From contig NZ_JBHUOZ010000002.1 in the NCBI RefSeq assembly GCF_042686025.1, positions 186,001-250,000 on the forward strand: a DNA stretch of 64,000 nt, read 5' to 3'. This document shows, piece after piece, positions 24,666 through 33,994 of this stretch. Below the pieces are notes generated by a model that searched no databases, had not been told where the DNA came from, and worked only from the letters and a program-made list of their open reading frames with translations. This stretch comes from Terrimonas rubra (lineage in GTDB: Bacteria > Bacteroidota > Bacteroidia > Chitinophagales > Chitinophagaceae). The position numbers were made by a program, and so were the translations under genes. Position 1 is the stretch's first letter; every line of letters starts with the position of its first letter.

Positions 24666-27032
24666 ATGTTTGCACCAGATAAAATACATAGGTGGATAGT
24701 TTATTCCTGTTGTATAACAGTGATGACGCTATTATATGCCTGCTCCGGTACCAAGTATGTACCCAAGGGTGATGCCTTGTATACCGGTGCCAGTATTAAA
24801 GTAAATACGGACAGTGCAAGCAAAAAGCATAAGAGCCTTGTAAAGGATATTGCTTCATCCCTTACACGCCCCAAACCCAACAGGTCCATCTTCGGGGTCA
24901 AATTCAAACTGCACATGTACAACCTGGCGGGTAACCCCAAATCGGAGAAATCATTCCGTAGCTGGTTGAAAAATAAAGTAGGTGAACCGCCTGTATTATT
25001 AAGCCAGGTGAATGTAGACAATAATGTGAATGTGATCCGTAGCAGCCTGGAAAATACCGGCTTTTTTCATGTTGCCGTAAGTGGCGATACAACTGTAAAA
25101 GGTAAAAAAGCCAGCGCCACTTATACTGTTACACCCGGCGAACGTTATTATATTGACAGTGTATTTTTTGAAACCGACAGCAGTAATCTTTCTACCAATA
25201 TCAGGGCCGCATCCAAAAACACCTTACTGAAACACGGTAACCCGTTTGACCTGGAAACAATAAAGGCCGAACGTAACCGCCTGGATGTTTATTTAAAAGA
25301 AAAAGGCTTTTACTATTTTGATCCCGGTTATTTAATTATACAGGCCGATAGTACTGTTGGTACCAAACAGGTACACCTGTATGTGAAAGTAAAACCCAAT
25401 ACCACCACTGCTGCCAGGTCGGTATTTTCCATTAACGATATTTTTATATTCCCTACTTTCCGGATCAACAGTAGCACTTCGGCCGATACTTTAAAAAAGA
25501 ATGCGACCTATTATAAAGGCTATTATGTAATTGACCGGCGTAACCAATATAAGCCCCAGCTGTTTCAAAACACCATGCAGTTTAAAAAAGGCGAGGCCTA
25601 TAACCGTACCGATCAGAACCTGACGCTTAACCGTTTGGTGGGCCTGGGTATTTTTAAGTTCGTGAAAAACCGGTTCGAGGTAGATAGTACAAGGCTTAAC
25701 AGTTTGTTTAATGACAGTGCCAGGGTATTACGCGGACTGAACGATAGTATTCCTTTAAATACATATTATTACTTAACTCCCCTGCCAAAGAATGCCCTTA
25801 AACTGGAACCCACCGGCAGTACCAAATCCAATAACCTTACAGGTGCCAATATTACATTGGGCTGGCGCAGGCGCAATACTTTTAAAGGCGGTGAGATTTT
25901 AATGGTAAATGCAAATGCCGGTTTCGAGGTACAACTTAGCGGACAATTGAAAGGTTATAATACTTACCGGTACGGGCTGGAAGGCAATCTCAGTTTCCCT
26001 AAATTCCTGATCCCCTTTTATAAGTACAACCTGAAAGGTGGTTTTGTTCCGCGTACGAACCTGCTACTGGGCTACGAAGTACTGACCAAACAAAAACTGT
26101 ATACCTTAAACTCTTTTAAGGCAGGCTATGGTTATGTGTGGAAGGGCAATGCTTTTACCGAGTACGACCTGAAGCCTATTGCTATTAACTATATCCAGCC
26201 TATACATGTAAGCCAGCAGTATTCGGACAGTGCTGCCAATAATCCTACTTTACAAAAAGCCATTGAAAAACAATTTATCCTGGGCGGTAACTATAACTTT
26301 AACTACAATGAATTAGTAGGTAATGCTATTATGACCGGCTGGTATTTTAATGGCAATGTGGATCTGTCGGGTAATATTATCGGGGGTATACTGGGCGCCA
26401 ATGTTAATAAAGGACGTCCGAAAAGTATTGCCAATGCGCAGTTCTCGCAATATGTTAAACTGGAGGCTGACACCCGTTTTTATTTAAAGCTGTCAAAGAA
26501 GAGTGTACTGGCCAACCGTGTGATCATAGGCTATGGTTTGCCCTGGGGTAATTCTACGGAACTGCCCTTTGTAAAACAGTTCTTCTCCGGTGGTAATAAC
26601 AGTATCCGTGCCTTCCGTAGCCGTTCATTAGGCCCGGGCACATTTAAAGATACCGTCAACACCGCTTTTCTTGCCGATCAGTCAGGTGATATTAAGCTGG
26701 AATTTAATACTGAATACCGTACTAAATTATACAGCATATTTGACGGAGCCGTGTTTGTTGATGCCGGTAATGTATGGCTCAAGAACGAAGATCCGAACAG
26801 GCCCGGTTCAAAATTTACGGGTAAGTTCTTAAGCCAGCTGGCCATTGGTGCAGGTGTAGGTTTACGGGTAGATGTATCGATACTGGTGCTGCGGCTGGAT
26901 GTAGCTTTCCCCATACGCAAACCCTGGCTTGCCGAAAACCAACGCTGGGTATTGGACGATATCCGTTTCGGATCAAAAACCTGGCGACAGGAAAACCTGA
27001 TCTTTAACCTGGGTATCGGCTTCCCCTTTTAA
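24666..27032 (+). CDS. tamL: Lipidated BamA/TamA-family outer-membrane protein (TamL-like)
   Basis: This 788-residue protein has a lipoprotein signal (VMTLLYACSGTKYVPKG, lipidated C26). POTRA-like repeats follow (about 110-240; YYIDSVFFETDSSN, GNPFDLETIKAERNRLDVYLKEKGFYYFDPGY). The C-terminal 16-strand barrel (about 390-788) contains FSGGNNSIRAFRSRSLGPG, the conserved loop-6 motif region of Omp85 proteins, and ends in aromatic FPF. TamA is normally not lipidated; a lipid-anchored version next to tamB is characteristic of Bacteroidota and has been called TamL. It should work with TamB in envelope biogenesis. Confidence 0.9.
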   Translation: MFAPDKIHRWIVYSCCITVMTLLYACSGTKYVPKGDALYTGASIKVNTDSASKKHKSLVKDIASSLTRPKPNRSIFGVKFKLHMYNLAGNPKSEKSFRSWLKNKVGEPPVLLSQVNVDNNVNVIRSSLENTGFFHVAVSGDTTVKGKKASATYTVTPGERYYIDSVFFETDSSNLSTNIRAASKNTLLKHGNPFDLETIKAERNRLDVYLKEKGFYYFDPGYLIIQADSTVGTKQVHLYVKVKPNTTTAARSVFSINDIFIFPTFRINSSTSADTLKKNATYYKGYYVIDRRNQYKPQLFQNTMQFKKGEAYNRTDQNLTLNRLVGLGIFKFVKNRFEVDSTRLNSLFNDSARVLRGLNDSIPLNTYYYLTPLPKNALKLEPTGSTKSNNLTGANITLGWRRRNTFKGGEILMVNANAGFEVQLSGQLKGYNTYRYGLEGNLSFPKFLIPFYKYNLKGGFVPRTNLLLGYEVLTKQKLYTLNSFKAGYGYVWKGNAFTEYDLKPIAINYIQPIHVSQQYSDSAANNPTLQKAIEKQFILGGNYNFNYNELVGNAIMTGWYFNGNVDLSGNIIGGILGANVNKGRPKSIANAQFSQYVKLEADTRFYLKLSKKSVLANRVIIGYGLPWGNSTELPFVKQFFSGGNNSIRAFRSRSLGPGTFKDTVNTAFLADQSGDIKLEFNTEYRTKLYSIFDGAVFVDAGNVWLKNEDPNRPGSKFTGKFLSQLAIGAGVGLRVDVSILVLRLDVAFPIRKPWLAENQRWVLDDIRFGSKTWRQENLIFNLGIGFPF

Positions 27033-27176
27033 TGCATTTAATACATCATTATTGCTAATAATGTATTCCCCTGCGCGGAGCAATACCAGGATATATGCGT
27101 CGTGTTTCTATAATATTAACGGCTATAGTTATTGTTTTATCAACTTTATGTATACATTTAGTTTTAAAACTACTAT

Positions 27177-27434
27177 ATGCAGTTTGTTGATATACTCGGG
27201 TTAGCAGCAGCCATCATTACCACTTTTACTTTTTTGCCACAGGTAATTAAAGTGTGGAAGGAAAAATCTGCAAAAAATGTATCCTCTCTTATGTTCATTA
27301 TTGCTATAACCAATGAAATATTATGGATAGGCTATGGCATATTAAGAAATGACTGGATCATTATTGCCACCAATGCCGTATTGATGATCATGGCCATTAT
27401 GATCTTATATTTTAAACAGAAATTTGATAAATAA
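27177..27434 (+). CDS. SemiSWEET-type sugar transporter
   Basis: The protein has 85 residues, the typical length of bacterial SemiSWEETs. Three membrane helices are visible (about 4-24, 38-56 and 62-80), with the PQ motif TFLPQVIKVWKEKSAKNVS at 18-36 and the following NVSSLMF and TNEILWIGYG. SemiSWEETs dimerise to form an alternating-access pore for sugars. The gene lies 144 bases after tamL. Substrate and pathway are not evident. Confidence 0.9.
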   Translation: MQFVDILGLAAAIITTFTFLPQVIKVWKEKSAKNVSSLMFIIAITNEILWIGYGILRNDWIIIATNAVLMIMAIMILYFKQKFDK

Positions 27435-27457
27435 CCCACACATTAAAACCACCTATT

Positions 27458-27955
27458 ATGGAGAACAATTACCAAAACCAGGAGCAGGAATATAATCTTG
27501 CAGATGATCTAAACAATCTAGCCCAGTATACCACTGCTGATAAAGGCAGGAGGTTTATTAATTTTTTAGTAGATAACCTGTTGATGCAGTATGTAGTTGG
27601 TTTTGCTACCGGCTATTTACTGGCGCTGGTACTGATTGAACTGGCCCCCGATTTTTTATACGAGGTAATTAACGAACCTGCCGGTACAATTAATTATTTT
27701 TTATTTACCTATATGGTAGCCATCTTCAATTACCTGGTCTATTATACTTTTTGTGAGAAACTGTTTAAAGGATATACTTTAGGCAAACTGTTAAGCGGCA
27801 CCCGGGCTATCCGTAAAGATGGTACTGAACTTACCTGGAAAGATGCTTTTTTAAGATCATTGATACGTTTAGTCCCATTTGAACCATTCAGTGGTTTAGG
27901 CGACGAACCCTGGCATGACACCTGGACAAATACCACGGTTATCCAGACCCGCTAA
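27458..27955 (+). CDS. RDD-family membrane protein
   Basis: This 165-residue protein has an acidic soluble N-terminus. The RDD domain has RRFINFLVDNLLMQYVVGFA at about 36-55, where the Arg-Asp pair is split in the usual R..N..D pattern. Two further membrane helices follow near 57-75 and 85-108, then FKGYTLGKLLSGTRAIRKDG and a C-terminal LRSLIRLVPFEPF. RDD proteins are small multi-helix proteins, some of which are thought to be transporters; no specific role is assigned. It starts 23 bases after the SemiSWEET gene, so the two are probably co-transcribed. Confidence 0.88.
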   Translation: MENNYQNQEQEYNLADDLNNLAQYTTADKGRRFINFLVDNLLMQYVVGFATGYLLALVLIELAPDFLYEVINEPAGTINYFLFTYMVAIFNYLVYYTFCEKLFKGYTLGKLLSGTRAIRKDGTELTWKDAFLRSLIRLVPFEPFSGLGDEPWHDTWTNTTVIQTR

Positions 27956-28049
27956 TCATTTTTTTATCATTTATGTTATCCGCTTTTATGTAAAACGGTG
28001 CTTTCAGGCATCTACCCTGATATTTGTTTAATCCACCAAAAAGAAAGAA

Positions 28050-28658
28050 ATGAATCTTATTAAAAAAACAAGCCTTTGTATTGCATTGTTATGCGGTTTA
28101 ACGAATGTTTCAAAAAGCCAGGTTGGAACAGAAGACGTATTTAAAGTAACATTTTTAAACCCTGGTGTAAGCTATGAAAAAAGCCTGGGAGGCATCCACA
28201 CGATCTATGGACAGGCCTTCGCCAATTTTGCGTCTTCTTTTACGGAGGACTACTATTCTGATGAATATAATTTTGATTTTTTTGTGGAGCCGGCACTTAG
28301 CTTGCAGTACCGCTTATATTATAATTTAAACAGAAGAGAAGACCGCGGCAAGAACACCGCAAGGAACAGTGGTAACTACTTTACGTTTATTAACGAGAAC
28401 CGGTTTACAAAAGCACCTTTAGGATTCAATGATGTGAAGGAAGCGAAGATCCGCCCGGTAATTGCCGGTGCCCTGGGCTGGGGCTTACAGCGCAATTATG
28501 ATTCCCGTTTCAGCCTTGACCTGTACCTGGGTGCCGGTCTTAAATATGCAAAGACCACTACCTACGATAATTACGGGCAGTTATACAGTGCCAATACCAC
28601 CAGTTTTGCCTTTATCGGGCAAATTAACCTGGGTATCTGGCTGGGGGCCCGGGACTAA
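28050..28658 (+). CDS. Predicted small outer-membrane beta-barrel protein of unknown function
   Basis: This 202-residue protein has an N-terminal signal peptide (KKTSLCIALLCGLTNVSKSQ, about 1-24). Alternating strands follow (LSLQYRLYYNLNRRED, RPVIAGALGWGLQRNYD, FSLDLYLGAGLKYAK) and end in GQINLGIWLGARD. The layout resembles DUF3575-like or other eight- to ten-strand barrels, but no family is certain. It is the last plus-strand gene of this cluster, 94 bases after the RDD gene. Confidence 0.65.
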   Translation: MNLIKKTSLCIALLCGLTNVSKSQVGTEDVFKVTFLNPGVSYEKSLGGIHTIYGQAFANFASSFTEDYYSDEYNFDFFVEPALSLQYRLYYNLNRREDRGKNTARNSGNYFTFINENRFTKAPLGFNDVKEAKIRPVIAGALGWGLQRNYDSRFSLDLYLGAGLKYAKTTTYDNYGQLYSANTTSFAFIGQINLGIWLGARD

Positions 28659-29073
28659 GGGTTTCAGCCATAAAATAAAAGGAAAAGATCTTCGGGGCTT
28701 ATCAATGCAACCCTCATCTTTCCATACAGCCAGCGCAGGTTTTCGCAGATTAAATGATCTGCTAAAACCTGCGTTTCTTTTCTGCGATACCTGCGGGTCA
28801 AAACCATTGTTGTTGTACACTTAATACAATCTCACAGATCTTTTTCCCCTTCACGCCATCACACAATCGTTTTCGCTGGTATTCTTTGCGGGTTCATAAA
28901 AACATTTTCGCCCACTTATAACATTTGCTATACTTTTGCGGCATTATAACGATGCTTTATTACCAGTGATGAAACGTAGCATGCGAATTTTTCTCTCAGC
29001 GAAGAATGCCTGTGCGAAGTTCCATTCAACAAAATGATCATCTGCCATTGGTGGAAAAATTAAAAATATACGA
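28659..29073. repeat. Intergenic region with CGCAGA-type inverted repeat and gcvT leader
   Basis: These 415 bases lie between the small barrel gene and gcvT. CGCAGGTTTTCGCAGAT (28734-28750) and ATCTGCTAAAACCTGCG (28757-28773) form a long imperfect inverted repeat made of the CGCAGA-type unit also seen at 6684-7042 and 61288-61506. A weak -7 box TACTTTTG near 28932 may start gcvT transcription. No glycine riboswitch signature was seen. A 22-codon ATG frame at 28969-29037 lies in the leader without further support. Confidence 0.6.
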
Positions 29074-30156
29074 ATGAAAACAACCCCATTTACAAACAAA
29101 CACATAGCCCTGGGAGCTAAAATGGCCGATTTTGCCGGCTACAATATGCCTATCTCTTATACCGGTATTAACGATGAACACCAGGCCGTACGCAATAACG
29201 CCGGTGTGTTTGACGTAAGCCATATGGGCGAGTTTATTTTAAAAGGCGAACATGCGCTGGACCTTATCCAGCGTGTAACCAGCAATGATGCATCCAAGCT
29301 AAAAAACGGCCAGGCGCAGTATAGCTGTTTACCTAATAACGAAGGCGGTATTGTCGATGACCTGCTGGTATATTGTATCGAGGAGAATAAAGTATATATG
29401 CTGGTGGTGAATGCTTCAAATATTGAAAAAGACTGGAACTGGATCAGCAGCCATAATACCAACAATGCAGAGATGCATAATATCTCTGATAAAACTGCAT
29501 TACTGGCCATACAGGGCCCTAAAGCCACCCAGATATTACAACCACTGACCGACGTGGATATCCTCAACCTGAAGTATTACACTTTTGTAAAAGGAACATT
29601 TGCCGGTGTAGAGAATGTCTTGATCAGCGCAACGGGTTATACCGGCGCCGGTGGAGTGGAAATTTATTTTGAAGATAAAGATGGTGCAGCAGACAAGATA
29701 TGGGACAGTATTTTTAAAGCCGGTGCCGAAGCCGGTATCAAACCCATAGGCCTGGGCGCCAGGGATACCTTACGCCTGGAAATGGGCTTTTGTTTATATG
29801 GTAATGATATTGATGATACCACCTCTCCCCTGGAAGCCGGTTTAGGCTGGATCACCAAATTCACCAAAGACTTTTCGTCCAAAGCTATTTTTGAAAAACA
29901 GAAGGCTGAAGGCCTTACCCGCAAGCTGGTAGGCTTTGAAATGATTGACAAGGGCATTCCCCGTCATGGATATGTTATTGCAGATGAAGCGGGCAATGAT
30001 ATTGGTGTGGTAACATCCGGTACACAGTCGCCCAGCCTGAGTAAAGCCATAGGCCTGGGTTATGTACAAAAAGATTTTGCCGGTTTTGATACGAATATTT
30101 ATATCAAGGTACGTGACAAATTATTAAAAGCGAAAGTGGTAAAACTGCCGTTTTAA
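29074..30156 (+). CDS. gcvT: Glycine cleavage system aminomethyltransferase (T-protein)
   Basis: The protein has 360 residues, the usual length. It transfers the methylene group from the aminomethyl-lipoyl H-protein to tetrahydrofolate, releasing ammonia. Visible motifs are KTTPFTNKHIALGAKMADFAGYNMPI at the N-terminus (residues 2-27), VFDVSHMGEF (45-54) and GGIVDDLLVY (91-100) with the conserved aspartate pair. Downstream are TGYTGAGGVEIYFED, GLGARDTLRLEMGFCLYGNDID and the C-terminal GIPRHGY and GYV segments. H- and P-protein genes are not in the window. It is a single-gene unit with its own terminator. Confidence 0.97.
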   Translation: MKTTPFTNKHIALGAKMADFAGYNMPISYTGINDEHQAVRNNAGVFDVSHMGEFILKGEHALDLIQRVTSNDASKLKNGQAQYSCLPNNEGGIVDDLLVYCIEENKVYMLVVNASNIEKDWNWISSHNTNNAEMHNISDKTALLAIQGPKATQILQPLTDVDILNLKYYTFVKGTFAGVENVLISATGYTGAGGVEIYFEDKDGAADKIWDSIFKAGAEAGIKPIGLGARDTLRLEMGFCLYGNDIDDTTSPLEAGLGWITKFTKDFSSKAIFEKQKAEGLTRKLVGFEMIDKGIPRHGYVIADEAGNDIGVVTSGTQSPSLSKAIGLGYVQKDFAGFDTNIYIKVRDKLLKAKVVKLPF

Positions 30157-30159
30157 AAG

Positions 30160-30190
30160 AAAACCCCCTCATAACAGAGGGGTTTTTCTT
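30160..30190. terminator. Terminator after gcvT
   Basis: CCCCTC (30165-30170) and GAGGGG (30177-30182) form a stem, extended by flanking A/T pairs, followed by TTTTTCTTT. It separates gcvT from the convergent thioesterase gene and probably serves both strands. Confidence 0.75.
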
Positions 30191-30201
30191 TATCAAATTA
30201 C

Positions 30202-30585
30202 TTATACGATCTTCACCGGTTTTTTATGTTCATCAATAGCAACAAAAGTGAAACTGCCGGTGATGGCTTTCTCCCTGTTGTCAGAATACATTTCCTCCAC
30301 GTAAATCTCTACATGTACCTTCAGGCTGGTATTACCCACATGTATCACTTTACCAATCAGTTCTACTAATGTACCGGAGGGAATAGGCCTGTTAAAATCT
30401 ATACGGTCGCTGCTTACCGTTACCACCCGCTGGCGGGTAAAACGGGTAGCGGTTATAAATGCCACTTCATCCATCAGGTGCATGGCCGTCCCTCCGAATA
30501 AAGTATCATAGTGATTAGTGGTATTGGGGAAAACAGCTTTAAAAATATGGGTCTCCGATGCTGCGATACGTTCGTCTATCGTCAT
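30202..30585 (-). CDS. Acyl-CoA thioesterase, hotdog fold (YciA-like)
   Basis: The protein has 127 residues from the ATG at 30585. An open frame reaches back to 30732, but that part overlaps the upstream gene and lacks family similarity. FKAVFPNTTNHYDTLFGGTAMHLMDEVAFITATRF is the hotdog thioesterase signature, with the catalytic aspartate in LMDEVAF and the asparagine/histidine in NHYDTLFGG. RIDFNRPIPSGTLVELIGKV follows. It should hydrolyse acyl-CoA thioesters; chain-length preference is unknown. It follows the cysteine-rich CWC gene by 4 bases, so they form an operon. Confidence 0.9.
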   Translation of the reverse strand: MTIDERIAASETHIFKAVFPNTTNHYDTLFGGTAMHLMDEVAFITATRFTRQRVVTVSSDRIDFNRPIPSGTLVELIGKVIHVGNTSLKVHVEIYVEEMYSDNREKAITGSFTFVAIDEHKKPVKIV

Positions 30586-30589
30586 GATA

Positions 30590-30835
30590 TTATTTGTTTT
30601 TTGTAAACAGCGTTGAAATTTTTTGCATTCGCTCCTGTTGTTGTAATAAATGAAATTCGTTTTTAAGGTCACGCAGGCAGGCAGCACACAGGCAATCGGT
30701 ATATTTTGCAGCAATAAAACTTCTTTCTTCAACGGTCAGTGTAACGGTAGTGCATTGACACAAACTGATGGAGCCGGCCTTACATTCAAAGCCGCCATGG
30801 CAACGGGGACAAAAAGTCTGTTCGTGTTTACACAT
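30590..30835 (-). CDS. Cysteine-rich CWC-family protein
   Basis: This 81-residue protein has the spaced cysteines of the family: C2, C9 and C12 (FCPRCHGGFEC), C18, C26, C28 (SLCQCTT), and the C-terminal YTDCLCAACLRDL. The cysteine pattern suggests one or two metal sites. The cellular role of the family is unknown. It is the first gene of a two-gene operon with the thioesterase. Confidence 0.85.
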   Translation of the reverse strand: MCKHEQTFCPRCHGGFECKAGSISLCQCTTVTLTVEERSFIAAKYTDCLCAACLRDLKNEFHLLQQQERMQKISTLFTKNK

Positions 30836-31024
30836 GCTGCAATGTAATTAATTAAGCGATAAAAGAGTTCAAATTTGTACAGGCCGGTGTTTTGCCTGTG
30901 CAGTAAAGAACAACCGGTAATGCCGAAACAATGCTTTAACCTAAATTAACCTTAATCAAAGCATCATTAACCCGGCGGTAACCGGTATAAGAATACTTTC
31001 GTACCCGTAAAAAAACAGCTATTT

Positions 31025-33835
31025 ATGAGGTATGGTTTTATATTACTACTGGTATTGTTTGGTACAGCTAACGCAGTATTTGCCCAGGATAAAGGAAAGG
31101 TACAGGGACTGGCTTTCGACTCTTTAAACAACCGTGCTATTCCCGATGCCACCATCACGGTATTATTAAAAAAAGATTCTTCCCTGGTAAGTTTTGGTAT
31201 GACCGATGCAGCCGGGCGCTTTGAGATCACCGGCCTGAAAAATGGCGATTACCGTTTACTGATTACACATGTGGCTTACCATAATAAAAACCAGTTCTTC
31301 ACCATTGATGATAATAACAGGCAGGTACAGCTGGGTAATATAAAAATGGACGATAAAACACAGGTATTGGATGAAGTAGTAGTTACCAGTGAAGCCCCGC
31401 CCGTGACCATGGTAGGCGATACCATACAATACAATGCCGGCTCGTTTAAAACCCAGCCTAATGCCAGCGTAGAGCAGTTGTTGAAAAGAATGCCCGGCAT
31501 GGAGGTAGATAAGGATGGCACGATCCGTGCACAGGGACAAAAAGTAAATAAAGTGCTGGTAGATGGTAAAGAGTTTTTTGGTAATGATCCTAAGATAGCC
31601 ACCAAGAACTTACCGGCCGATGCCATAGACAAGGTACAGGTATATGATAAACAAAGTGACCAGGCTGCCATGACCGGCTTTGATGACGGCAATGGCGAGC
31701 GGACCATTAACCTTAAACTTAAGGCCGATAAGAAAAAAGGCATGTTTGGTAAAATTATGGGCGGTGGCGGCACCCGTGATACCAAAGAAGGACGCTTTAA
31801 TATTAATTCATTCAAAGGGGCCAGGCAGGCATCGGTAATTGGTATGGGTAATAATACCAATACAGAAGGTTTCTCTTTTACGGACATGATGAGCTTTACC
31901 GGTGAGCTGAGCCGTATGATGCGTGGCGGTGGTGGTACCATCAGCGATGCCACAGCAGCCATGCTGGCCGGGGCCGGCAATACCAACCAGGGTATCCGTA
32001 CCATCTGGGGCGGTGGGTTGAACTATAATGATATGTTCGGTACCAAAACCGATTTCAGAAGTAACTATTTTTATAATCATTTCAATCCCAAAACCAGCAG
32101 CGAACGCCTGCGCGAATACCTGTTACCCGACTCCAGCTATTTTAACAGGCAAAATGCTTATACCGATAACGCAGCCAACAGTCACCGTTTAAACTTCATC
32201 ATCGACCAGTTCATTGATACCTTTCACTCTATCAAAATATCTCCTTCCATCGGCTATCAGCATTCGGATAACAGGTCCCGTACAGACTTTAAACAATGGG
32301 GATCGGATGGTGTGACCAGCAACGACGGTTATACCTATAACCGCAGCAATAACAAAGGTTTTAATTTTAATAACGAGATATTATTCCGTAAAAAATTCAG
32401 GCGTCGTGGCCGTACCTTATCACTGAGTTTACTCACTACTTTTAACGATAACAATGGTACCGGCAACCTGGAAACCGTCAATAACTTTTATGACCGGCTG
32501 GGTGCTAAACTGCGGGCCGATTCCATTAACCAGTATATTGAGAACGACAGCCGGTTAAGTGGTTATAATGCCAAACTGGTGTATACAGAGCCGATCTTCC
32601 GCTCTTCCTTACTGGAACTCAGTGCCAGCAATGCCCGTACTAAAAATGTATCCAATAAAACAACTTACGATTTTAATAATGTAAATGATAAGTTTGACCG
32701 CTTCAACGATTCATTGAGCAATGACTTTTTAAACATCTATGCCAATACCCAGGCCGGTGCAAGGGTGCGTACCCAAAAATCCAAATACAATTATTTTGTA
32801 GGCTTAAACTGGCAGTATGCTTACCTGGAAGGAAAAGTAGTAAGTGGTATTAAAGATTCTATTATCAATAAACACTTCAATAACCTGCTGCCATCTGCCA
32901 GGTTCCAGTATAAGTTTACCCGTTACAAAAGTATTACAGCCGATTACCAGACCTATACCACACAACCCACAGTCAGCCAGTTACAGCCGGTTCCAGATAT
33001 CAGCAGCCCCCTGTTACAAAGAGAAGGTAACCCTGACTTAAAACAGGAATACTCGCATAATGTGCGTTTAAACTATAACAGCATCAACCCCTTCCGTAAC
33101 AAAAACTTCTTTGCCACCTTCAGTGCCACCAAAACCAATAACAAGATCGTGAATGCAGATAGTTTACTGGCATCGGGTACCAGGGTTACCAAACCGGTGA
33201 ATGTAGACGGGGTATATAATGTAAATGGTAATGTAAGTACCGGCATACCGGTAAAAGCATTAAAGACCGATTTTCGTTTAGGAGCAACAGTTGCCTACAA
33301 TCGTGGTGTACAGTTTACCAATGGCGCTGAGAACCTCATCAATACCTATACCGTTGGGCCGCGTTTAAATATAGATATTAACCCCAGCGATAAAATTGAC
33401 CTGATGTTCGGTACCCGCCTGAACTATAACCGCAGTACTTATTCCCTGGATAATAAGTTTAACAACACTTACTTTTCACAATACTACGAGGCCGAGTTTA
33501 ACTGGCAGATGCCCGCAGGATTTTATTTCAGCACCGATTTTAACTATACCATCAATAACCAGTTATCCAGTGGCTTTAATGCCAGGATACCATTATGGGG
33601 AGCATCGATCAGCAAACAATTCTTAAAAAACAACCGGGGTGAATTAAAAATACGTGTCAACGATATTTTAAATAAAAACATTTCGGTAGACCGTACCAGC
33701 AACCAAAACTATATTGAAGACAGGTTGGTAAACACGCTTAGCCGTTATGGTCTTATCAGCTTTACCTATAGCTTAAGCAAAACCGGTCTGGGTGGCGGCG
33801 GATCCGGTCCCAAAGTAACGTTCCAGGCGAGATAA
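31025..33835 (+). CDS. TonB-dependent-receptor-like outer-membrane barrel with N-terminal carboxypeptidase-regulatory-like domain
   Basis: This 936-residue protein has a signal peptide ending near residue 20 (ANAVFAQDKG). An N-terminal CarboxypepD_reg-like domain covers about 24-105 (VQGLAFDSLNNRAIPDATIT, FEITGLKNGDYRLLITHVAY). A plug-like domain covers about 118-215 (LDEVVVTSEAPPVTMVGDTI, VEQLLKRMPGMEVDKDGTIR, NKVLVDGKEFFGNDP). A Gly/Met-rich stretch precedes a barrel to the C-terminus (IEDRLVNTLSRYGLISFTYS, ending in FQAR). It lacks the SusC signature, and no SusD lies nearby. It belongs to the outer-membrane beta-barrel family often found alone in Bacteroidota. Substrate unknown. Confidence 0.85.
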   Translation: MRYGFILLLVLFGTANAVFAQDKGKVQGLAFDSLNNRAIPDATITVLLKKDSSLVSFGMTDAAGRFEITGLKNGDYRLLITHVAYHNKNQFFTIDDNNRQVQLGNIKMDDKTQVLDEVVVTSEAPPVTMVGDTIQYNAGSFKTQPNASVEQLLKRMPGMEVDKDGTIRAQGQKVNKVLVDGKEFFGNDPKIATKNLPADAIDKVQVYDKQSDQAAMTGFDDGNGERTINLKLKADKKKGMFGKIMGGGGTRDTKEGRFNINSFKGARQASVIGMGNNTNTEGFSFTDMMSFTGELSRMMRGGGGTISDATAAMLAGAGNTNQGIRTIWGGGLNYNDMFGTKTDFRSNYFYNHFNPKTSSERLREYLLPDSSYFNRQNAYTDNAANSHRLNFIIDQFIDTFHSIKISPSIGYQHSDNRSRTDFKQWGSDGVTSNDGYTYNRSNNKGFNFNNEILFRKKFRRRGRTLSLSLLTTFNDNNGTGNLETVNNFYDRLGAKLRADSINQYIENDSRLSGYNAKLVYTEPIFRSSLLELSASNARTKNVSNKTTYDFNNVNDKFDRFNDSLSNDFLNIYANTQAGARVRTQKSKYNYFVGLNWQYAYLEGKVVSGIKDSIINKHFNNLLPSARFQYKFTRYKSITADYQTYTTQPTVSQLQPVPDISSPLLQREGNPDLKQEYSHNVRLNYNSINPFRNKNFFATFSATKTNNKIVNADSLLASGTRVTKPVNVDGVYNVNGNVSTGIPVKALKTDFRLGATVAYNRGVQFTNGAENLINTYTVGPRLNIDINPSDKIDLMFGTRLNYNRSTYSLDNKFNNTYFSQYYEAEFNWQMPAGFYFSTDFNYTINNQLSSGFNARIPLWGASISKQFLKNNRGELKIRVNDILNKNISVDRTSNQNYIEDRLVNTLSRYGLISFTYSLSKTGLGGGGSGPKVTFQAR

Positions 33836-33850
33836 CCGGAAGCAAAAAGT

Positions 33851-33892
33851 TAAAAGAGAAGGGAGAAACAATTGTTACTCCCTTCTCTTTTA
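33851..33892 (+). terminator. Terminator after the TonB-dependent-receptor-like gene
   Basis: TAAAAGAGAAGGGAG (33851-33865) and CTCCCTTCTCTTTTA (33878-33892) form a 15-bp perfect stem that ends in a TTTT run within the 3' arm. Confidence 0.75.
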
Positions 33893-33994
33893 TGTTACAA
33901 AGCGTTCTTATAAAATACGATGTTTAGTAAACAGCACAATGAAAAGAATGACCGTTACTGCTTACAAAATAATAAACACCGGAAGAGTTCTCCT

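Noticed and set aside
28969..29037. 22-codon ORF in the gcvT leader as a possible leader peptide
   Set aside because: It contains no glycine or serine enrichment of note and no terminator or alternative pairing follows.
28800..29073. Glycine riboswitch upstream of gcvT
   Set aside because: The conserved GGAGAG and tandem aptamer core could not be found.
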